From Acidobacteriaceae bacterium (lineage in GTDB: Bacteria > Acidobacteriota > Terriglobia > Terriglobales > Acidobacteriaceae), in NCBI GenBank assembly GCA_030040175.1, contig JASHUF010000335.1:1-8791 (forward strand): a DNA stretch of 8,791 nucleotides, in the 5' to 3' direction. The position numbers and the translations under genes were made by a program. Each line of letters begins with the position of its first letter. Position 1 is the first letter of the stretch. Shown piece by piece: positions 4,790 to 8,791 of the stretch. Under the pieces are notes generated by a model. That model ran no database searches. It saw only the letters and a list, made by a program, of their open reading frames with translations, and was not told the DNA's origin.

Positions 4790-6007
4790 GTGCAAAAGGC
4801 CGTCAGTCCGCGCTCTGCACCCCATCCCGCACCCAATTTCCCCGCCGGCAATTCCATTGTCCGGCCCGTTCCCATGCTCGACCTTGAGCGCCAGTATCAG
4901 GGGCTCCACGAGGAGCTGCTGGCCGCCCTGGGGCGTGTGCTTGAGACGCAGCAATTCATTCTTGGGGAGCAGGTTGCGGAGTTTGAGCGGGCAGCCCAGC
5001 GCCATCTCGGCGCCACGCACGCCATCGGTTGCTCTTCGGGGACTGACGCCTTGTGGCTCGCGCTTGCCGGCGCGGGGATTGGCCCGGGAGATGCGGTCCT
5101 CACCACGCCCTTCAGTTTTTTCGCGTCCGTGAGCGCCATTCTGCGCGCCGGGGCCACGCCGGTGCTGGCCGATATCGACCCGGCGAGCTTTAATCTTTCG
5201 CCGGCCGCCGTGGAGGCACGCCTGCATAAATTCGAAGAGAGCCGGGTGCGGGCGATTCTGCCCGTGCACCTCTACGGCGGACCAGTGGAGTGGGGCGCGT
5301 TCGCCCGCATCGGCCGGGAGCGCGGGCTGGTGCTGATCGAGGACGCCGCGCAGGCCTGGGGCGCGGAGTGCGCAGGCGTGAAAGCCGGGTGCCTGGGCGA
5401 TGCCGCGGCTTTCAGTTTTTATCCCACCAAGAACCTGAGCGCCGCGGGCGAGGCGGGCATGGTGACCACCCACTCCGATGCCGCTGCCGAGCGCATACAC
5501 GCCCTGCGCCAGCACGGCATGCGCCGGCGCTATTCCCACGAGGAGCTGGGCTGGAACGCGCGCATGGACGGACTGCAGGCGGCCATCCTGCTGGTGAAGC
5601 TCAAGTATGTGGAGGGATGGAACGAGGCGCGGCGCAGGCTCGCCCGCCGCTACCACGCCCTGTTTGCGCAGGCGGGATTGGCCGATCCGGGCCCCTATCC
5701 GCAGCATGGTGTGGTCTTGCCGCAGGAGGCGCCGGGAACCAGGCACGTCTGGCACCAGTATGTGATCCGCGTGCGCCGGCGAGACGTGCTGAAGGACTTT
5801 CTTTCTGAGAGGCAAATCGGCTCGGAGATCTTTTATCCCCTGCCGCTGCATTTGCAGCAGGCGCTCAAGGAGCTGGGCTACAAGGAGGGCGATTTTCCCG
5901 AGGCCGAGCGCGCCGCGCGCGAGGTGCTCGCGCTGCCCATCTTCCCCGAGCTGCGCGAGGACGAGCAGGAGACCGTGGTCACGGCGATTGCGGAGTTTCT
6001 GAGCTGA
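4790..6007 (+). CDS. DegT/DnrJ/EryC1/StrS-family PLP-dependent aminotransferase
   Basis: Members transfer an amino group, usually from glutamate, to keto-sugar nucleotides used for surface polysaccharides, glycolipids or natural products. The 405-residue chain is a complete fold type I enzyme: N-terminal MLDLERQY (29-36), FILGEQVAEFE (56-66), cofactor phosphate loop SSGTDALWLAL (82-92), PFSFFASVSAI (107-117), DIDP (128-131), LPVHLYGG (157-164), EDAAQAWGAE (184-193) with the cofactor-binding Asp185 and Gln188, the Schiff-base lysine Lys214 in FYPTKNLSAAGEAGM, and a C-terminal domain ending IFYPLPLHLQ...ALPIFPEL. The start is uncertain: GTG at 4790 precedes 28 unconserved residues, while ATG at 4874 begins at the core but cuts the usual short lead-in strand (RPVP). 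Neither has a ribosome site. No sugar-nucleotide gene is adjacent, so the substrate is unknown. The next gene follows after 55 nt. Confidence 0.92.
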   Translation: MQKAVSPRSAPHPAPNFPAGNSIVRPVPMLDLERQYQGLHEELLAALGRVLETQQFILGEQVAEFERAAQRHLGATHAIGCSSGTDALWLALAGAGIGPGDAVLTTPFSFFASVSAILRAGATPVLADIDPASFNLSPAAVEARLHKFEESRVRAILPVHLYGGPVEWGAFARIGRERGLVLIEDAAQAWGAECAGVKAGCLGDAAAFSFYPTKNLSAAGEAGMVTTHSDAAAERIHALRQHGMRRRYSHEELGWNARMDGLQAAILLVKLKYVEGWNEARRRLARRYHALFAQAGLADPGPYPQHGVVLPQEAPGTRHVWHQYVIRVRRRDVLKDFLSERQIGSEIFYPLPLHLQQALKELGYKEGDFPEAERAAREVLALPIFPELREDEQETVVTAIAEFLS

Positions 6008-6062
6008 AGACGAACCAACCGGCCCGATCCGGAAAACCAACTGGGTCTTTGAGGGAATCGAG

Positions 6063-6458
6063 ATGCGGAGATTGCTATTTCCCTTGTGGTTCTGTCTCTG
6101 GCCGCTCTTCCTCGGGGTTTTTCTCCCCTATTGTCCCCTCCCTGGCGGCGTCAGACTGCTCAACGTACCTTGGGAGATTGTCTCCGGTTTGGTTTTCTGG
6201 GGAATCGACGAGACCATCGGCCTGTCGGTTCGGTCGCGGCTCCTTTTCGCGGCAGCGTTTTACTGGCCCTTTGTTGTCTCAATAGCCATGTGCGTCTTTG
6301 GCTGCTTGCTGCTGAAAGAGGGCCGCCGAAAGCTGCGGCTGATTTTTACCATCGCGTTGATCGCATCCTCGTTCTTCGTTGTCAACCTGGATCGGGTGTG
6401 TCAGCCACCGATTTTGAAGCTGCCCACGTATTACCGGCTACTTGCTGCTGTTTGGTGA
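6063..6458 (+). CDS. Small membrane protein of unknown function
   Basis: I do not recognise this 131-residue protein. It has three strongly hydrophobic segments: residues 4-24 (rich in Trp, Phe and Leu), 60-84, and 91-109, with an amphipathic stretch at 35-54. Positive residues (Arg2, Arg3; Arg57, Arg59; Lys85, Arg88, Arg89, Lys90) suggest inner-membrane insertion. There is no lipobox, cleavable signal peptide or catalytic motif that I can see. GAGGG at 6051-6055 lies 7 nt before the ATG, a fair ribosome site. Base composition looks visibly less GC-rich than both neighbours, with more TTT, ATT and TTG codons, as expected in part for a hydrophobic protein but perhaps also a sign of separate origin. 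Its TGA stop forms part of the likely ribosome site of the next gene. That it is a real gene is supported by its composition and fit between neighbours; its role is unknown. Confidence 0.7.
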   Translation: MRRLLFPLWFCLWPLFLGVFLPYCPLPGGVRLLNVPWEIVSGLVFWGIDETIGLSVRSRLLFAAAFYWPFVVSIAMCVFGCLLLKEGRRKLRLIFTIALIASSFFVVNLDRVCQPPILKLPTYYRLLAAVW

Positions 6459-6464
6459 AAGACC

Positions 6465-8468
6465 TTGCGCATCGCCATCGACACCGGCGGCACGTTTACC
6501 GATTGCGTTTGCCTCGAGAACGGCGCGCTGCGCGTCAAGAAGATTTTTTCCACGCCCGCCGATCCCGCGCAAGCCGTGCTCGAAGGCGTGCGCGCGCTGG
6601 GCGCGTCCCACGAACCTGTTGAGGACCTCGAGCTGCGCCACGGCACGACGGTGGGCACCAACGCCATGCTCGAGCGCACCGGCGCGCGGGTTGCGTTCGT
6701 GACCACGGAGGGTTTTGAAGACACCGTCGCCATCGGCCGCCAGGCGCGCGAAAAGCTCTACGACTGGTTTGCGCCCGCGCCTGTCTGCCTGGTCCCGCGC
6801 GAGCTGCGCTTCGGCGTGCCGGAGCGCGTGAGCGCCGAAGGCGAAGTGCTGCGCGCGCCGAGCGCGGAGGAGCTGAGTGTGCTGGCCGAAGCGGTGCGCT
6901 TGAGCGGCGCGGAATCCGCGGCCGTCTCGCTCTTGTTTTCCTTTGCCCGGCCGGAGACCGAGCAGCGCGTGGAGCGGGCCCTGCGCGCGCTGGGCATTCC
7001 CGTCTCGGCCTCGCACCGCATTCTGCCCGAGTTTCGCGAGTACGAGCGCGCCTCGACAACCGTGGTGAACGCGTATCTCGCTCCGCGCATGTCGCGGTAT
7101 CTGGAGAGATTGCAAGAGCGGGTTGCGAAGAACCACACCCGTGGGCGCGTCCAGGTGATGCAGTCGTCGGGCGGGATCATTCCCGCGCGGGCGGCGGCGC
7201 GCGAGCCGGTGCGCACTGTGCTTTCCGGGCCGGCGGGCGGGGTGGTAGGCGCGTGCCGCGTGGCCGAGTGGGTGGGCATCGAACGCATCATCGGCTTCGA
7301 CATGGGCGGGACTTCGACCGACGTCTTTCTGGCGCGCGACGCCGCCAAAGGCGCGGAGCGCACGCGCGAATCGATGGTGGCCGGCGTCCCCCTCGGCGTG
7401 CCCATGCTCGACATTCACACCGCGGGCGCGGGCGGCGGCTCTCTTGCCAGATTCGACGCGGGCGGCATGCTGCGCGTGGGGCCGGAGTCAGCGGGCGCCG
7501 ATCCCGGGCCGATCTGTTTCGGGCGCGGCGCGCGGGCCACGGTGACGGATGCGAATCTGCTGCTGGGCCGGCTCGATGCCGAGAGCTTTCTCGGCGGCGG
7601 CATGCATCTCGACCGCGAGCGCGCCGAGCGCCTGATGCATGAGCAGAAGGGCGCACTCGCCAACGCGGAGGAGTTCGCGGCGGGCATTCTGCGCGTGATC
7701 GAGACGCAGATGGAGAAGGCGATTCGCGTCATCTCCGTCGAGCGCGGCTACGACCCGCGCGATTTCACCCTGGTTGCTTTCGGCGGTGGAGGGCCGCTGC
7801 ACGCCTGCGCCTTGGCGCGCGCGCTGCGTATCCCCCGCGTGCTCGTTCCCGCGCTCCCCGGGGCGCTCTCGGCCGTGGGCATTCTGCTTGCCGACACCGT
7901 CCGCGACTATTCGCGCACCGTGATGGTGCCCGGTGAAGCGATCGGCAGTCTCGCGGAAGTTCTTGAAGAGGTGGCGCGGGAAGGCGCGGAGGAATTTGCC
8001 GCGGAGGCCGTGAAGGGTGCAGCCGAGTACTCTCTCGATCTGCGCTACCGGCGGCAGGGCTATGAGCTGAATGTACCTTTCGATCCGCAGAATCCGGCGC
8101 GCGCGATCGGCGATTTTCATCGTCTGCACGAGCAGCGCTACGGCTTTGCGGACCCCGGTCGCGCAGTGGAGATTGTGAATGTGCGCGTGCGCATGAGCGC
8201 GGCGGGCGAGCCATATTGTCCGCAGCCGCGCGCGCTCCAATCCGGCGACGGCAGCGCAGCGCAGTACGCGGAACGGCCGGTTCACTTCGAAGCAGGCCTC
8301 CGGCCAACCAGATTCTATAAGCGTGAAAAACTTGCGCCCGGCAACGCGGTCCAGGGTCCGGCGATGATCACCGAGTACACCGCGGCCACACTCGTCCCTC
8401 CCGGCTGCGCGGCGCGCGTCGACGGACTCGGCAACCTTGTGATCGAAGTAGAGGAGGAAGGGAAATGA
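6465..8468 (+). CDS. Hydantoinase/5-oxoprolinase family subunit A (HyuA-like)
   Basis: This 667-residue ATP-binding subunit pairs with a HyuB-type subunit to open cyclic amides (N-methylhydantoin, 5-oxoproline) or, in relatives, to carboxylate acetone or acetophenone, driven by ATP. The start is TTG, giving MRIAIDTGGTFTDCV, the usual first residues of the family; GGTGA at 6454-6458 sits 6 nt before it and overlaps the stop of the preceding gene. Domains: Hydant_A N-terminal phosphate-binding motif D6-TGGTFTD (6-13), HGTTVGTNAML (59-69), the hydantoinase A core beginning at QSSGGI (233-238), LSGPAGGVVGA and the second ATPase motif FDMGGTSTDV (278-287), then AFGGGGPLHACALA (438-451). The C-terminal part (DLRYRRQGYELNVPF...HEQRYGF...VNVRV) matches the family's terminal domain. 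Length is normal. It overlaps the next gene by 4 nt (ATGA). Substrate cannot be decided; the Hyu/oxoprolinase branch fits better than acetone carboxylase by size. Confidence 0.92.
   Translation: MRIAIDTGGTFTDCVCLENGALRVKKIFSTPADPAQAVLEGVRALGASHEPVEDLELRHGTTVGTNAMLERTGARVAFVTTEGFEDTVAIGRQAREKLYDWFAPAPVCLVPRELRFGVPERVSAEGEVLRAPSAEELSVLAEAVRLSGAESAAVSLLFSFARPETEQRVERALRALGIPVSASHRILPEFREYERASTTVVNAYLAPRMSRYLERLQERVAKNHTRGRVQVMQSSGGIIPARAAAREPVRTVLSGPAGGVVGACRVAEWVGIERIIGFDMGGTSTDVFLARDAAKGAERTRESMVAGVPLGVPMLDIHTAGAGGGSLARFDAGGMLRVGPESAGADPGPICFGRGARATVTDANLLLGRLDAESFLGGGMHLDRERAERLMHEQKGALANAEEFAAGILRVIETQMEKAIRVISVERGYDPRDFTLVAFGGGGPLHACALARALRIPRVLVPALPGALSAVGILLADTVRDYSRTVMVPGEAIGSLAEVLEEVAREGAEEFAAEAVKGAAEYSLDLRYRRQGYELNVPFDPQNPARAIGDFHRLHEQRYGFADPGRAVEIVNVRVRMSAAGEPYCPQPRALQSGDGSAAQYAERPVHFEAGLRPTRFYKREKLAPGNAVQGPAMITEYTAATLVPPGCAARVDGLGNLVIEVEEEGK
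8452..8457 (+). promoter_or_regulatory. Shine-Dalgarno site of the subunit B gene
   Basis: AGGAGG inside the last codons of subunit A ends 7 nt before the ATG at 8465. Together with the ATGA overlap it makes the start clear and indicates coupled translation; the adjacent ATG at 8468 is the less likely alternative. Confidence 0.75.
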
Positions 8469-8791
8469 TGAGCGCGCACGCCGGCGATACGGCAAATCCT
8501 ATTGACCTCTCCATCTTCAGCGCCGCCGTGCATTCCATTGCCGAAGAGATGGGCGCGGCGCTCCGGCGAACGGCGCTCTCGCCCAACATCAAGGAACGGC
8601 GCGACTACTCCTGTGCGGTCTTCGACGGCCGGGGACGCGTGATCGCCATGGGTGATCACATGCCCGTGCACCTGGGATCGATGCCCATGAGCGTGGAGGC
8701 GGCGATTGCCGCCATCGATTTCGCGCCCGGCGACATGGCCATCCTGAACGATCCCTACGCCGGCGGCACGCACCTGCCGGACATCACCCTG
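8465..8791 (+). CDS. Hydantoinase/5-oxoprolinase family subunit B (HyuB-like), 3'-truncated
   Basis: This is the N-terminal 109 residues of the HyuB-type partner of the subunit just upstream; the gene runs off the window end with no stop. Family motifs are clear: an N-terminal helix ending in LRRTALSPNIKERRDYSCAVFD (33-54), GDHMPVHLGSMP (63-74), and NDPYAGGTHLPDITL (95-109), whose His and Asp residues are the conserved, probably metal-binding or catalytic part of the family. The full protein is usually 500-600 residues long. The start overlaps the subunit A stop by 4 nt (ATGA), so both chains should be made in step, as expected for a stoichiometric complex. As with subunit A, the substrate is not readable from this fragment. 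Confidence 0.92.
   Translation, partial: MMSAHAGDTANPIDLSIFSAAVHSIAEEMGAALRRTALSPNIKERRDYSCAVFDGRGRVIAMGDHMPVHLGSMPMSVEAAIAAIDFAPGDMAILNDPYAGGTHLPDITL

Noticed and set aside
4328..6040. Long minus-strand open frame (570 codons) opposite the aminotransferase gene
   Set aside because: It is antisense to a clear PLP aminotransferase, is rich in His/Arg/Gly/Ala as expected from the complement of GC-rich codons, and shows no domain.
6438..7418. Minus-strand open frames opposite hyuA, including 7488-8495
   Set aside because: HyuA motifs fill the opposite strand across the whole stretch; these frames are His/Arg-rich by-products of GC-biased third positions.

Overview
The window is high-G+C bacterial chromosome, densely coded, with short intergenic gaps that carry palindromic repeats. 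The Hfq loop (one residue longer than in E. coli, ending in FKHAIST), the single-chain HflX, the HyuA/HyuB pair and the style of the intergenic repeats all suggest an Acidobacteriota-like organism. That assignment rests on my memory of family and repeat flavour and is not proven by the sequence alone.

Layout. Positions 1-738 (+) hold the C-terminal two thirds of a citrate (or 2-methylcitrate) synthase, cut by the window start. A gap of about 210 bp follows, filled with overlapping inverted repeats and a probable terminator; it separates this gene from a convergent minus-strand array. Read in its own direction (right to left), that array is hfq (4296-3988), hflX (about 3878-2433), a Nudix hydrolase (2257-1691), and a vapB-vapC toxin-antitoxin pair (1609-952). 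Hfq and HflX are neighbours in many bacteria. The Nudix gene and the TA pair look like riders on the 3' side of that core. A palindrome at the vapB start is a good candidate autoregulatory operator.

A gap of about 490 bp (4297-4789) divides hfq from a plus-strand set. It holds a plausible hfq promoter and leader and, nearer the plus-strand genes, a nested inverted repeat of about 107 bp. The plus-strand set is a DegT/DnrJ/EryC1-family PLP aminotransferase (4790-6007), a small unrecognised three-helix membrane protein (6063-6458), a hydantoinase/oxoprolinase-family subunit A (6465-8468, TTG start) and the beginning of subunit B (8465 to the window end). The last three genes are tightly packed: a 6-nt gap in the same frame, then a 4-nt ATGA overlap. 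This indicates translational coupling. HyuA and HyuB together should form an ATP-dependent hydrolase or carboxylase of cyclic amides or ketones; the substrate cannot be read from sequence.

I do not see a clearly new biological system here. The points most worth checking are the two palindromic intergenic elements, the vapBC operator that overlaps its own start codon, the roughly 50-residue insertion in the HflX N-domain, and the small membrane protein that runs in frame into HyuA with only one stop codon between them.
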